From NCBI RefSeq assembly GCF_014203545.1, contig NZ_JACHJG010000007.1, forward strand, positions 237,391 through 301,390: a stretch of DNA of 64,000 nucleotides. Reading direction: 5' to 3'. The notes under the pieces were generated by a model. The model saw only the letters and a program-made list of their open reading frames with translations. It did no database searches and was not told the origin of the DNA. The stretch comes from Streptomyces netropsis (GTDB taxonomy: Bacteria > Actinomycetota > Actinomycetes > Streptomycetales > Streptomycetaceae). Positions 1 to 7,785 of the stretch are shown here, piece by piece. The stretch's first letter is position 1; each line of letters begins with the position of its first letter. A program made the position numbers and the translations under genes.

Positions 1-113
1 TCGCCGGCGCCCCCGGCGACACCGGCACCCCGGGCAACCCCGGTACGCCGGGCACCACCGGCGGTGACACCGGAGGCGGCCTCTTCGGCGGCCCGTTCGG
101 CCGACGCCACTGA
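1..113 (+). CDS. 3' end of a protein with a Gly/Pro/Thr-rich tail
   Basis: Only the last 36 codons are present, read in the frame that ends at the TGA at 111-113. They encode a low-complexity, collagen-like tail of repeated G-x-P and G-T-P units, ending in GGLFGGPFGRRH. No catalytic domain is visible. In S. coelicolor, from memory, the gene beside the sortase cluster is a PASTA-domain Ser/Thr kinase in the pknB/pbpA/rodA group, so this may be its C-terminus. The class A penicillin-binding protein at 46391-49030 ends in a similar GGLFGG tail, so a penicillin-binding protein is the alternative. The identity is inference only. Confidence 0.5.
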   Translation, partial: AGAPGDTGTPGNPGTPGTTGGDTGGGLFGGPFGRRH

Positions 114-165
114 CGCTCCGCGGGATGTCTGCCACCCCTACGGCGGCGGGCGCCCTGCGGGCGCG

Positions 166-246
166 TCCTCAATCGCCGGACGGGCTGCATTTGCAGCCCG
201 TCCGGCGTTTGAGGACACAGCACAGCAGCCCGTCCGGCGATTGAGG
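166..246. repeat. Three copies of a palindromic Streptomyces-type repeat; probable terminator
   Basis: Positions 166-215 form a long hairpin with arms built on CCTCAATCGCCGGACGGGCT and its near-complement. A third copy of one arm follows at about 226-246. The unit lies between convergent genes (the rightward partial gene and the leftward sortase), where a bidirectional terminator is expected. From memory, this unit recurs between convergent genes in many Streptomyces genomes. The hairpin is seen directly; its function is inferred. Confidence 0.7.
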
Positions 247-291
247 ACACCACCGCGCAGCGGAGGTGTACACGCCACGGCCGGCCAGGCC

Positions 292-1032
292 CTAGCTCAG
301 TTCCTTGGGCCGGGTGCGCTTGCTGTCGACCTTCTCGGTGCGCTCCAGCTCCGCCCAGACGATGTAGCGGTAGTCGGAGGTGTAGACGGGCGTGCAGGTC
401 GTCAGGGTGAGGAAGCGGCCGGGCTTCTTCGCGCCGGACTCCTTCGGCAGCGGGTCCAGGACCTCGACGTTGTACTTCGAGGTCTCCCGCAGCTCGGAGT
501 AGACCTTGTAGACGTACCAGGTGTCGCGCGTCTCGAAGACGACCGCGTCGCCGGCCTTGACCTTGTGGATGTTGTGGAACTTCGCGCCGTGGCCGTCCCG
601 GTGGGCGGCCAGGGTGAAGTTGCCCTTCGCGTCCCACGGCATCGCGGACTTCACCGGCGCGCGGTAGAACCCCGCCACGCCCTCGTTGAGGATCTTGCTG
701 CCGGTGCCGCTCTTGACGAGCACCTCGCCGTTCTTCATCGACGGCACGTGCAGGAAGCCGATGCCGTCCTTGGTGTCGAGGGCGCCCGGGCCCTTGGCCC
801 AGTTCTCGCGCACGTGGTTGCCCTGCTTCTTCGACTCGCGGTCGGCCAGCACGTTCGTCCACCACAGGGAGTAGACGACGAACAGCGCCAGCAGGACGCC
901 CAACGTGATCAGCAGTTCACCGAAGAGGCTGACGGCGGCGGCGATCTTCCCCCGTGGGCGGGTCAGGCGTTCGGGCTCGTCGTCGTCGATCCGTGCCACC
1001 GCGTCGTACCCCGATTCGCTCTGCTGTTTCAC
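292..1032 (-). CDS. Class E-type sortase (1 of 3)
   Basis: A 246-aa membrane-anchored transpeptidase. Sortases cleave a sorting motif on secreted proteins and join them to the cell wall. A cytoplasmic N-terminus is followed by one membrane segment at about residues 33-55 and an extracellular sortase fold. The catalytic triad is visible: His144 in AAHRDGHG, Cys213 in LTLTTCTP and Arg222 in YTSDYRY. The start overlaps the stop of the upstream sortase by 4 bp (ATGA), so the two are probably translationally coupled. It resembles the SrtE enzymes needed for aerial development in S. coelicolor (attachment of chaplins). Which paralogue it corresponds to cannot be decided here. Confidence 0.92.
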   Translation of the reverse strand: MKQQSESGYDAVARIDDDEPERLTRPRGKIAAAVSLFGELLITLGVLLALFVVYSLWWTNVLADRESKKQGNHVRENWAKGPGALDTKDGIGFLHVPSMKNGEVLVKSGTGSKILNEGVAGFYRAPVKSAMPWDAKGNFTLAAHRDGHGAKFHNIHKVKAGDAVVFETRDTWYVYKVYSELRETSKYNVEVLDPLPKESGAKKPGRFLTLTTCTPVYTSDYRYIVWAELERTEKVDSKRTRPKELS

Positions 1033-2006
1033 CCGACGAGGGCGTCCGGCCTTCCCTTGCTCCGGGGCCGCTCGTCGACCATCTTGCCCCAGACGATCAT
1101 TCGATACGTACTGGTGAATTCCGGGGTGCAGGTGGTGAGAGTGAGGTAGCGGCCGGGCCCCTGGAAGCCGGATCCCACCGGCACAGGGGCGATGACCCCG
1201 ACGTTCGCCGGCGGCGTCTGATCCAGGCGGCTCGTCATCTCATACGTGTAGAAGGTGCTGCTGGTCTCCACGACGATCTTGTCGCCGGGACGCAGCCGGT
1301 TGACGTAGCGGAACGGCTCGCCGTGGGTGTTGCGGTGCCCGGCGAGCGAGAAGTTGCCCTTCGCGTCCCAGGGCATCGCGGTCTTGAGCGGGCCCTCGGC
1401 GTAGTGCCCGACCATGCCCCGGTCGAGCACCTTGTGCTTGCCGATGCCCTCGGCGATGGGGGCCTTCACGTCCAGCTTCGGGATGTAGATGATCGCGAAG
1501 CCCTGGCCGGGTGAGAACGCCCCGGCGGCCCGGTCCTCCCCGCCGCTCTCCTCCCAGGCGTGCTGGAGGTTGTTCGCGGCTCCGCCCGCCTGGCGCTGGG
1601 CGATCACGTTCGTCCACCACAGCTGGTAGGCGACGAACAGCAGCATCAGCGCGCCCACGGTGATGAACAGCTCGCCCGTCAGCCGGCTCACGATCACCCC
1701 GACGCTGTCCTTGCGCGCCCGCTGCGCCCGCCGGGCCGCTTTGCGCCGCTCCGCGCGCCCCCCGGTGGGCGGCCCCGCGGCCGGCTCCCGGACCCGGCGC
1801 AGCGTCATCGTCGCGTGGTCCTCGGGGGGCAGCGGCTGTGACACCGCCCGTGCGGGGCCCTCCGCGCCCGCTACGGGCTCTGTGGGGCCCATCGGGGCCG
1901 CCGGGTACCAGGAGGGCTCCTGGTGCTGTTGTGGCGTCAGCCACGGGCTCTGCTCGGTGTCTTGTGGCGTCAGCCACGGGTCCCGCTCGGGGCGGAGCGA
2001 GGTCAC
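1029..2006 (-). CDS. Class E-type sortase (2 of 3), long N-terminus
   Basis: A 325-aa sortase with a cytoplasmic extension of about 110 residues. The extension is proline-rich, carries the short repeat PWLTPQ at about 10 and 21, and becomes Arg/Lys-rich before the membrane segment (about 111-130). The triad is His224 in LAGHRNTHG, Cys293 in LTLTTCTP and Arg302 in TSTYRM. The catalytic half is very similar to the sortase at 292-1032 (both contain MPWDAKGNF), suggesting duplication. It overlaps the amidotransferase gene upstream and the sortase downstream by 4 bp each. The cytoplasmic tail may localise or regulate the enzyme, which is inference. Confidence 0.92.
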   Translation of the reverse strand: MTSLRPERDPWLTPQDTEQSPWLTPQQHQEPSWYPAAPMGPTEPVAGAEGPARAVSQPLPPEDHATMTLRRVREPAAGPPTGGRAERRKAARRAQRARKDSVGVIVSRLTGELFITVGALMLLFVAYQLWWTNVIAQRQAGGAANNLQHAWEESGGEDRAAGAFSPGQGFAIIYIPKLDVKAPIAEGIGKHKVLDRGMVGHYAEGPLKTAMPWDAKGNFSLAGHRNTHGEPFRYVNRLRPGDKIVVETSSTFYTYEMTSRLDQTPPANVGVIAPVPVGSGFQGPGRYLTLTTCTPEFTSTYRMIVWGKMVDERPRSKGRPDALVG

Positions 2007-2641
2007 GCCCCGGCCTTGCCCACCACCGGGGCGAGCCCCGCCGAGCGGTCCACCGCCCCCGCGTCACCACAGGCGACCAGCCAGTTGGCGAGCATCCGGT
2101 GCCCCCACTCCGTGAGCACCGACTCGGGGTGGAACTGCACCCCTTCGACCGGCAGATCGCGGTGTCTGAGCCCCATCGCGACGCCGCTCTCGGTCCAGGC
2201 GGTGATCTCCAGCTCGTCCGGCCAGGTCTCCCGCTCGACCGCGAGGGAGTGATAGCGGGTGGCGGTGAACGGCGACGGCAGCCCCCGGAAGACGCCCGTC
2301 CCCTCGTGGGTCACCAGGGAGGTCTTGCCGTGCAGCAGCTCGGGCGCCCGCCCGACCACCCCGCCGTACGCGACCGCCATCGACTGCATCCCCAGGCACA
2401 CCCCGAAGACCGGCACCCCGGTCTCCGCGCAGTGCCGCACCATGTCGATGCAGACGCCCGCCTGCTCCGGCGCGCCCGGGCCGGGGGACAGCAGCACCCC
2501 GTCGAAGCCGTCCTGCGCGTGGCGCAGCTCGACCTCGTCGTTGCGCAGCACCTCGCATTCGGCGCCCAGTTGATAGAGGTACTGGACGAGGTTGAAGACG
2601 AAGCTGTCGTAGTTGTCCACGACGAGGATGCGTGCGCTCAT
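2003..2641 (-). CDS. Glutamine amidotransferase, aminodeoxychorismate/anthranilate synthase component II
   Basis: A 212-aa class I glutamine amidotransferase (PabA/TrpG type) that releases ammonia from glutamine for a chorismate-using partner, making p-aminobenzoate (folate) or anthranilate (tryptophan). It begins with the family signature ILVVDNYDSFVFNL. The nucleophile is Cys82 in GVCLGMQ, with His171 and Glu173 in HPES. The start is the ATG at 2641: it gives the canonical N-terminus and overlaps the stop of the preceding small gene. No pabB or trpE is adjacent, so PabA and TrpG cannot be told apart. Its coupling to sortases looks like positional conservation rather than shared function. 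Confidence 0.93.
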   Translation of the reverse strand: MSARILVVDNYDSFVFNLVQYLYQLGAECEVLRNDEVELRHAQDGFDGVLLSPGPGAPEQAGVCIDMVRHCAETGVPVFGVCLGMQSMAVAYGGVVGRAPELLHGKTSLVTHEGTGVFRGLPSPFTATRYHSLAVERETWPDELEITAWTESGVAMGLRHRDLPVEGVQFHPESVLTEWGHRMLANWLVACGDAGAVDRSAGLAPVVGKAGA

Positions 2642-2814
2642 CGGTTCACCGCCATTCCGTTGTCGACCGTCACATCGTTGAACGGCAGCAGCGGTTCCGC
2701 CCAGGGGAAGACGTACTGGAAGAGGACGTACACGATCGCCAGCACGAGCAGCAGCGAGATCAGCGCCCGCACCCATGCGTTGCCCGGCAGATGACGCCAG
2801 ATCCAGACGTACAT
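2638..2814 (-). CDS. Small single-pass membrane protein
   Basis: A 58-aa protein starting MYVWIWRHLPGN, with one hydrophobic helix at about residues 18-35 and a short polar end. The start at 2814 is chosen because AGGGA lies just upstream; the open frame continues to 2871 without a better start. The stop overlaps the amidotransferase start (ATGA). A small gene sits at the same place in S. coelicolor from memory. No function is recognised; it may assist the neighbouring sortases, but nothing in the sequence proves it. Confidence 0.75.
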   Translation of the reverse strand: MYVWIWRHLPGNAWVRALISLLLVLAIVYVLFQYVFPWAEPLLPFNDVTVDNGMAVNR

Positions 2815-2884
2815 GCTGTCCCTACTCGCCGATGACGTAGTCGATTGCAGCACCAGACTAAAGGGCGGCACCGCCGGTGGGTGG

Positions 2885-3580
2885 TCAGCCGGACAAAGCC
2901 GTCGGCCTGCCGTCGGCGATGGGCGAGGTGGCGTCCAAGTGCGCCCAGACGATCAGCCGGTGGCTGTGTCCCCACTCGGGTTCACAGGTCGTGAGGGTCA
3001 GATAGCGGCCCGGTCCGCGGTAGCCCGCCTTCGCCGGCACCGGGTCGATGACGCCGAGGTCGTCGGGCCGGGTGCGGTACGGGGGGCGGTCGACGCGGTA
3101 GGTGAACCAGGTGGTCCCGTCCGTCAGCACCACCGCGTCGCCGGGCCGCAGCCGGGGGACGTCCTTGAAGGGGTCGCCGTGCGTGCGACGGTGGCCGGCG
3201 ACGGCGAAGTTGCCCGTCGCGCCGAGGCGCGCGGTGCGCTCGTAGTGCCCGAGGCCCTTCTTGAGCAGCTCGGGCCCGGTGCCCTCCAGCACGGGCTTGG
3301 CCCAGCCGGCGCCGAAGCGCGGGACGTACATGACGGCGAAGGACGCGCCGGGCGGGCGGGCCTTCGCCGGGGGCGGCGGCGCTCCGGCGGCGGCCTCGCC
3401 GGCGCGCCCGGCGACCGGCCCCGTCGACCACGCGTCCTGGAGCCGGCCGATCTCGTCGTTCATGGCGCTGTCGGCGCGGACTCCGGTCCAGTACAGGACG
3501 TAGACGACGAACAGGACGATCAGCGTGCCGACGGTGACGCAGAGCTCGCTGAGCGTTCGGACGACCAGTCGTACCCTCAC
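2885..3580 (-). CDS. Class E-like sortase (3 of 3)
   Basis: A 231-aa sortase with a membrane helix at about residues 10-30 and almost no cytoplasmic part. An Ala/Pro linker at about 55-78 precedes the catalytic domain. The triad is His130 in VAGHRRTHG, Cys199 in LTLTTCEPEW and Arg208 in HSHRLIVW. Residues around the cysteine (CEPEW rather than CTP) and the arginine differ from the other two, so substrate or housekeeping role may differ. The GTG start is 19 nt after the DUF881 stop, consistent with one leftward operon from 4364 to 292. Confidence 0.9.
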   Translation of the reverse strand: MRVRLVVRTLSELCVTVGTLIVLFVVYVLYWTGVRADSAMNDEIGRLQDAWSTGPVAGRAGEAAAGAPPPPAKARPPGASFAVMYVPRFGAGWAKPVLEGTGPELLKKGLGHYERTARLGATGNFAVAGHRRTHGDPFKDVPRLRPGDAVVLTDGTTWFTYRVDRPPYRTRPDDLGVIDPVPAKAGYRGPGRYLTLTTCEPEWGHSHRLIVWAHLDATSPIADGRPTALSG

Positions 3581-3599
3581 CGGCCGGCCCCCTCCCGGG

Positions 3600-4364
3600 T
3601 CACCCCATGGGCTTCGCGTAGTGGAGATCCACTGTGCCCGAGTAGCCGGGAAGAGTCACCGCGTCGTGCTGGTCGACTTTCCAGCCGAGCCCGTAGGCGT
3701 TCACGTACTGGAGGTAGTTCTGGATCGTGGGGGAGGTGTCGAGGGCCCTGCGCAGCAGCCCGCGGTCGCCGACGGCCGTCACCTTGTACGGCGGAGAGTA
3801 GACGCGGCCCTGGAGGATGAGCGTGTTGCCGACGCAGCGCACCGCGCTGGTGGAGATCAGCCGCTGGTCCATGACCTCGATGCCCTTGGCACCGCCGCGC
3901 CACAGGGCGTTGACGACGGCTTGGAGGTCCTGCTGATGGATCACCAGGTCGTTGGGCTGGGGCTGGGGGATGCCGGGGATCCGGGCGGTGGCGTTGGGCG
4001 GCGCGTCGGTGAGGGTCACCGTCAGGCCCGTACCGCTGAGCTCGGTGGTGCCGGCGGCGTGCTCCAGGGCGTTGAGTTTCTTGTCCTGGGCGGCGGTGTT
4101 GCCGTTGTCGCGGCGGGCGAGCGCGTCGACCTTGGAACGCATGCCCGCGGCGCTGTCGTCGAGGTCGGCGTTCTTGCGGCTGCGCTCCTGAATGAGGTCG
4201 GAGAGTCGCAGCATCGAGTCGTCGGTGCGGATGTTGGTGCCGCGGGCCGTATTGAAGCTGGTGAAGAAGAGAAGCCCGGCGAGCGCAAAGACTCCGGCGG
4301 TCAGCAGCCGCACCGGTCGGAATCGCCGGGAAGGCGTGCTGGTGGAGTCCGCAGAATTACTCAA
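3600..4364 (-). CDS. DUF881 family membrane protein
   Basis: A 254-aa protein with a short cytoplasmic N-terminus, one membrane helix at about residues 22-42, a probable coiled coil (about 50-100, rich in D, R, L and K) and an extracellular DUF881 domain that includes GAKGIEVMDQRLIST. The start is a TTG at 4364 preceded by GAGGATAAGGG. DUF881 proteins sit next to crgA and sortase or division genes in many actinobacteria, but their biochemical role is not known. It is the first gene of the leftward operon and is divergent from crgA. Confidence 0.88.
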   Translation of the reverse strand: MSNSADSTSTPSRRFRPVRLLTAGVFALAGLLFFTSFNTARGTNIRTDDSMLRLSDLIQERSRKNADLDDSAAGMRSKVDALARRDNGNTAAQDKKLNALEHAAGTTELSGTGLTVTLTDAPPNATARIPGIPQPQPNDLVIHQQDLQAVVNALWRGGAKGIEVMDQRLISTSAVRCVGNTLILQGRVYSPPYKVTAVGDRGLLRRALDTSPTIQNYLQYVNAYGLGWKVDQHDAVTLPGYSGTVDLHYAKPMG

Positions 4365-4506
4365 CGTACCCTTATCCTCTCCGACGCCGCGGAAGCACTA
4401 CGCTAACGGACGCCCGGGGGAACGAAGCGCTCCCGTCGCTCCCGCCCCGGCAGCCAGCCTTGTATCCCCCGCGCGGTTACGCAGCGCATCGACAGGAGAG
4501 TTCCTC

Positions 4507-4764
4507 GTGCCGAAGTCACGGATCCGCAAGAAGGACGACTTCACTCCACCGCCGGTGAAGACACAGAATCTGAAGCTGGGCAGCAGCGGACGCGGCTGGG
4601 TGGCCCCACTGATGCTGGCCATGTTCCTGATCGGGCTGGCCTGGATCGTGCTCTTCTACGTGACGAGCGGCGACATGCCGGTGGAGTCCCTGCGCAACTG
4701 GAACATCGTGGTGGGCTTCGGCTTCATCGCGGCGGGGTTCGTGGTCTCCACGCAGTGGAAGTAG
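4507..4764 (+). CDS. crgA: Cell division protein CrgA
   Basis: An 85-aa actinobacterial septation protein. In Streptomyces CrgA coordinates growth with FtsZ-ring formation in aerial hyphae; in mycobacteria it stabilises the divisome. The sequence has the conserved basic start PKSRIRKKDDF and two membrane helices at about residues 33-52 and 65-82, ending STQWK. The GTG start at 4507 gives the family length and has GGAG upstream. It is divergent from the DUF881 operon, leaving about 140 bp for both promoters, and is followed by a DnaA-box cluster. Confidence 0.95.
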   Translation: MPKSRIRKKDDFTPPPVKTQNLKLGSSGRGWVAPLMLAMFLIGLAWIVLFYVTSGDMPVESLRNWNIVVGFGFIAAGFVVSTQWK

Positions 4765-4848
4765 CGCCGGGACCGCACCCGGGGGAGACCGTGGCGCGAC
4801 CCGTCGGGAACGCCTCGGCGCAAGCCATCCCCTGAGCCTTCCAGCGAG

Positions 4849-5047
4849 TTATCCACATCCTCGTCCACAGTGGGGAAAACTCAGAAGATCTGTGGATAAC
4901 TTCCTCGGCGTTGACGCCGGTGTGACTGATCGCAAGCACTGCGTATCGTCGTCGCACCGGCGTCTTCCAGCGGAAACACGGCCCCGCACGGCCGGGAACA
5001 CGCGTTCCCCACATCGTGCACAAGATCCGACGCTCGCTGTGGACAAC
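4849..5047. promoter_or_regulatory. Cluster of DnaA-box sequences outside oriC
   Basis: The gap between crgA and the rhomboid gene (4765-5097, about 330 bp) contains no gene. It holds perfect or near-perfect DnaA boxes: TTATCCACA at 4849-4857, TCGTCCACA at 4861-4869, TTATCCACA on the minus strand at 4891-4899 and TTGTCCACA on the minus strand at 5039-5047. Three fall within 51 bp. They lie about 16 kb from oriC. They could titrate DnaA or link crgA/rhomboid transcription to replication. The motifs are seen; the role is inferred. Confidence 0.65.
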
Positions 5048-5097
5048 CGCCGCTCATCTGTGCCGCCGCTGCCCGATCCGGTGGTCCCGGGACCCGC

Positions 5098-5961
5098 TCA
5101 GCCCGCGAGCTGGAGCGTCCGTACGGCCACCACCGCGACGATCACCAGCAGCGCCGCTCCACAGGTCGCGTACTGCACCAGCGCCCGTTTGTCCCGGGGG
5201 GCGTGCACCAGGCCGAAGGCCACCGCCGTGCCCACCACCAGGCCGCCGACGTGCGCCTCCCAGGAGATGTTCGACCAGGTGAAGGTGAAGATCAGATTGA
5301 GCACGAGCAGCGCGACGACCGGGCGCATGTCGTAGTTCAGCCGCCGCAGCAGCACGGCCGTCGCGCCCAGCAGACCGAAGATCGCACCGGAGGCACCGAG
5401 CGAGGGCTGGTTCGGCGCGGCGACGAGATAGGCCAGCGCGCTGCCGCCCAGACCGGACAGCACGTACAGCGCCAGATAGCGGACCCGGCCGAGCGCGGCC
5501 TCCAGCGGCGGGCCGAGGAACCACAGCGAGAGCATGTTGAAGGCGATGTGCATCGGCTCCTGGTGCAGGAACGTCGCCGTCAGCAGGCGGTACCACTGCC
5601 CCTCGGCGACCCCTTCCAGCGGGGTGAAGGGCGTGAGCGCCGCCCGGCCGAAGAGCTCCAAGTCGTCGACGACCCGGTCGCCGACGCTCAGCACCACGAT
5701 CCACAGGGCGACGTTCATCCCCAGCAGGATCTTGGTCACCAGTCGCGGATCCGCGACATGGGTGCCGCCGGCGATCGTGCGCGGCGTCTGCGCCCGCGGG
5801 TGGTGGCCCGTGCCGGAACCGCCGGCCACGCACTCCGGGCACTGGAACCCGACCGAGGCGCTGACCATGCAATCCGGGCAGATCGGCCGCTCGCAGCGGA
5901 CGCAGCGGATACCGGTCTCCCGGTCCGGATGCCGGTAACAACCGACAGCCTGGTCGTTCAT
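5098..5961 (-). CDS. Rhomboid family intramembrane serine protease with N-terminal zinc finger
   Basis: A 287-aa polytopic membrane protein. The N-terminal 45 residues carry a B-box-like Cys/His cluster (CYRHPDR, CVRC, CPDC, CPEC) that probably binds zinc. The rhomboid domain follows at about 75-285, with HIAFN (His138, Asn142), the nucleophile Ser191 in GASGAIFG and His237 in EAHVGG. Rhomboids cleave transmembrane helices of other proteins; the substrate here is unknown. The ATG at 5961 is chosen for GGGGAGAG upstream and the intact Cys cluster. Confidence 0.93.
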   Translation of the reverse strand: MNDQAVGCYRHPDRETGIRCVRCERPICPDCMVSASVGFQCPECVAGGSGTGHHPRAQTPRTIAGGTHVADPRLVTKILLGMNVALWIVVLSVGDRVVDDLELFGRAALTPFTPLEGVAEGQWYRLLTATFLHQEPMHIAFNMLSLWFLGPPLEAALGRVRYLALYVLSGLGGSALAYLVAAPNQPSLGASGAIFGLLGATAVLLRRLNYDMRPVVALLVLNLIFTFTWSNISWEAHVGGLVVGTAVAFGLVHAPRDKRALVQYATCGAALLVIVAVVAVRTLQLAG

Positions 5962-6089
5962 GCTCTCCCCTTGCCCCGGTCGGCGGACCGGTATGCGAGA
6001 CACGGCCCCGCCCGTCATACGGACGGGCGGGACACGGGGTTCCCGTACGGGAGCGAGCCCTCGCGACGAGACCCGGCGGGTGACGAGAC

Positions 6090-6617
6090 CTAGCGGGTCT
6101 CGATCACGACCGACTCGATGACGACGTCGTTGACCGGGCGGTCGGTGCGCGGGTTGGTCTGGGCGGCGGCGATCGCGTCCACGACCTTCTTGCCGGCCTC
6201 GCTGACGACCTCGCCGAAGATGGTGTGCTTGCCGGTCAGCCACGTGGTGGGCGACACGGTGATGAAGAACTGCGAGCCGTTGGTGCCCGGGCCGGCGTTG
6301 GCCATGGCCAGCAGGTACGGCTTGTTGAAGGACAGGTCCGGGTGGAACTCGTCCGCGAACTTGTAGCCGGGACCGCCGGTGCCGTTGCCGAGCGGGTCGC
6401 CGCCCTGGATCATGAATCCCTCGATGACGCGGTGGAAGACCGTGCCGTCGTACAGCTTGTCCGTGGTCTTCTGGCCCGTCTCCGGGTTCACCCACTCGCG
6501 CTCACCCTTGGCGAGCTCGACGAAGTTCTTGACCGTCTTCGGCGCGTGGTTCGGCAGGAGCCGCACCTCGATGTCCCCGTTGTTGGTCTTCAGGGTGGCG
6601 TAGAGCTGCTCGGCCAC
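6090..6617 (-). CDS. Cyclophilin-type peptidyl-prolyl cis-trans isomerase
   Basis: A 175-aa cytoplasmic cyclophilin that catalyses proline isomerisation during folding. The core motifs are present: YDGTVFHRVI, GFMIQGGDP, GPGTNGSQFFI and TGKHTIFGEV. There is no signal peptide. A short insertion (about residues 40-52, EWVNPETGQKTTD) is typical of actinobacterial PpiA-like proteins. The GTG start at 6617 has GGAAGG 6 nt upstream. It is transcribed toward the rhomboid gene, separated by 128 bp. Confidence 0.95.
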   Translation of the reverse strand: MAEQLYATLKTNNGDIEVRLLPNHAPKTVKNFVELAKGEREWVNPETGQKTTDKLYDGTVFHRVIEGFMIQGGDPLGNGTGGPGYKFADEFHPDLSFNKPYLLAMANAGPGTNGSQFFITVSPTTWLTGKHTIFGEVVSEAGKKVVDAIAAAQTNPRTDRPVNDVVIESVVIETR

Positions 6618-6844
6618 GATCTACCTTCCATAGTCTTCGCTGACAGCCACCGATCCTCGCACGGACGGGATCGCGGCGAGTAGCCACCAAACCGCCGCGC
6701 GCGGCGGCAAAAGGTGGCATTGTCGAACGAAGCTCCCCCATGACCCGAATGCCCGCCCTCACATGCCGGACCACGCACGTCCAGGCATGATTTTCCACTG
6801 GGTGGAAAGGCGAAAAACCGTACGCCACCGAGGAGGAGGTTCTC

Positions 6845-7504
6845 GTGACCCGCAAGGACAGCGTGCTCGCCGCGACCAGCACGGCGAAGGACAGCGTGCG
6901 GCACGCCGCGGAGGTGGTGGCGCCCTACGCCGGCACGGCCAAGGACGCGGCCGTGCACTTCGCGCACGAAGCTCGTGCCCAGCTCGCGCCGAAGGTGGAG
7001 GCCGCCGCGCGGCAGGCCAGGATCAGCGCCGGCGAGCAGTACCACGCCCACCTGGCACCGCGGCTCGAACATGCCCGTGGCTCCCTCCCGCCGAAGGTGG
7101 ACCAGGCCGCCGTGCGCGCCCGCGCCGCCGCCGAGCCGGTCCGGGACGAGGCGGTCTCCCGGGGCGCGGCCACCCTCGCCGCGCTGCGCGGCCAGGTGTC
7201 GGCGGCCGACGTCGAGCGGCTCGTGAGGCGGCGCGACCGGCGCTGCCGGATGGGCCGGGCGGCCAAGCGGCTCGCGGTGCTCGGGCTGCTCGCGGGCGGC
7301 GCGTTCGCCGTATGGAAGTGGTGGGACAAGCAGGCCAACCCCGACTGGCTGGTCGAGCCCCCGGCCCCCACCGAGATCGCCGACCGCGCCCCGCTGAGCT
7401 CGGTCGACGGCAGCGGCGCGGCCCTGGACCCCGAGGTGCAGGCCAAGCAGGCGGAGGCCGAAGCAGGCAACGGCCCGGCCGAGGAGCGCGGCGACCAGCG
7501 CTGA
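6845..7504 (+). CDS. DUF5324 family protein
   Basis: A 219-aa protein conserved in Streptomyces. An Ala/Arg-rich amphipathic N-terminal half (about 1-130, long helices with repeated DxxxxAxxxxAP spacing) is followed by a hydrophobic segment at about 142-158 (RLAVLGLLAGGAFAVWKWW) and an acidic, Ala-rich tail. The GTG start has GAGGAGGAGG upstream. This fits a membrane-attached helical protein; the function is unknown. A strong terminator follows directly. Confidence 0.85.
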   Translation: MTRKDSVLAATSTAKDSVRHAAEVVAPYAGTAKDAAVHFAHEARAQLAPKVEAAARQARISAGEQYHAHLAPRLEHARGSLPPKVDQAAVRARAAAEPVRDEAVSRGAATLAALRGQVSAADVERLVRRRDRRCRMGRAAKRLAVLGLLAGGAFAVWKWWDKQANPDWLVEPPAPTEIADRAPLSSVDGSGAALDPEVQAKQAEAEAGNGPAEERGDQR

Positions 7505-7541
7505 CCTGCCATAACGGCGCGGGAACCCCGCGCGGGCGACA

Positions 7542-7590
7542 AAAAGCCGCGAGGCGGAAGACCCTAAGGTCTTCCGCCTCGCGGCTTGTG
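7542..7590. terminator. Bidirectional rho-independent-type hairpin
   Basis: A perfect 20-bp stem (AAGCCGCGAGGCGGAAGACC, loop CTAA, and the complement) lies between the DUF5324 gene and the convergent tRNA-Ala gene. An A-run precedes it on the plus strand and GTGTTT follows it, so it can terminate from either side. Confidence 0.88.
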
Positions 7591-7594
7591 TTTG

Positions 7595-7667
7595 TGGAGC
7601 CTAGGAGAGTCGAACTCCTGACATCCGCCATGCAAAGACGGCGCTCTACCAACTGAGCTAAGGCCCC
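7595..7667 (-). tRNA. tRNA-Ala (anticodon TGC)
   Basis: The minus strand folds as a standard cloverleaf. The acceptor GGGGCCT pairs with AGGCTCC before discriminator A, the D-arm is AGCTCAGTTGGTAGAGC, the anticodon loop contains TTTGCAT (anticodon TGC) and the T-arm contains GTTCGACT. The 73-nt gene does not encode CCA, as is common for Streptomyces tRNAs. Confidence 0.95.
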
Positions 7668-7785
7668 TTCGCCGATCAGGATACCCGGTACCGGCGCTCT
7701 TTCCCGACCGGGTATCGCCGGGGCCTACCGCTCTCCGTAGGATGCACCGCAAGATTCGCGGCAGCGAAGCGAAGGGGAGAGCGAG

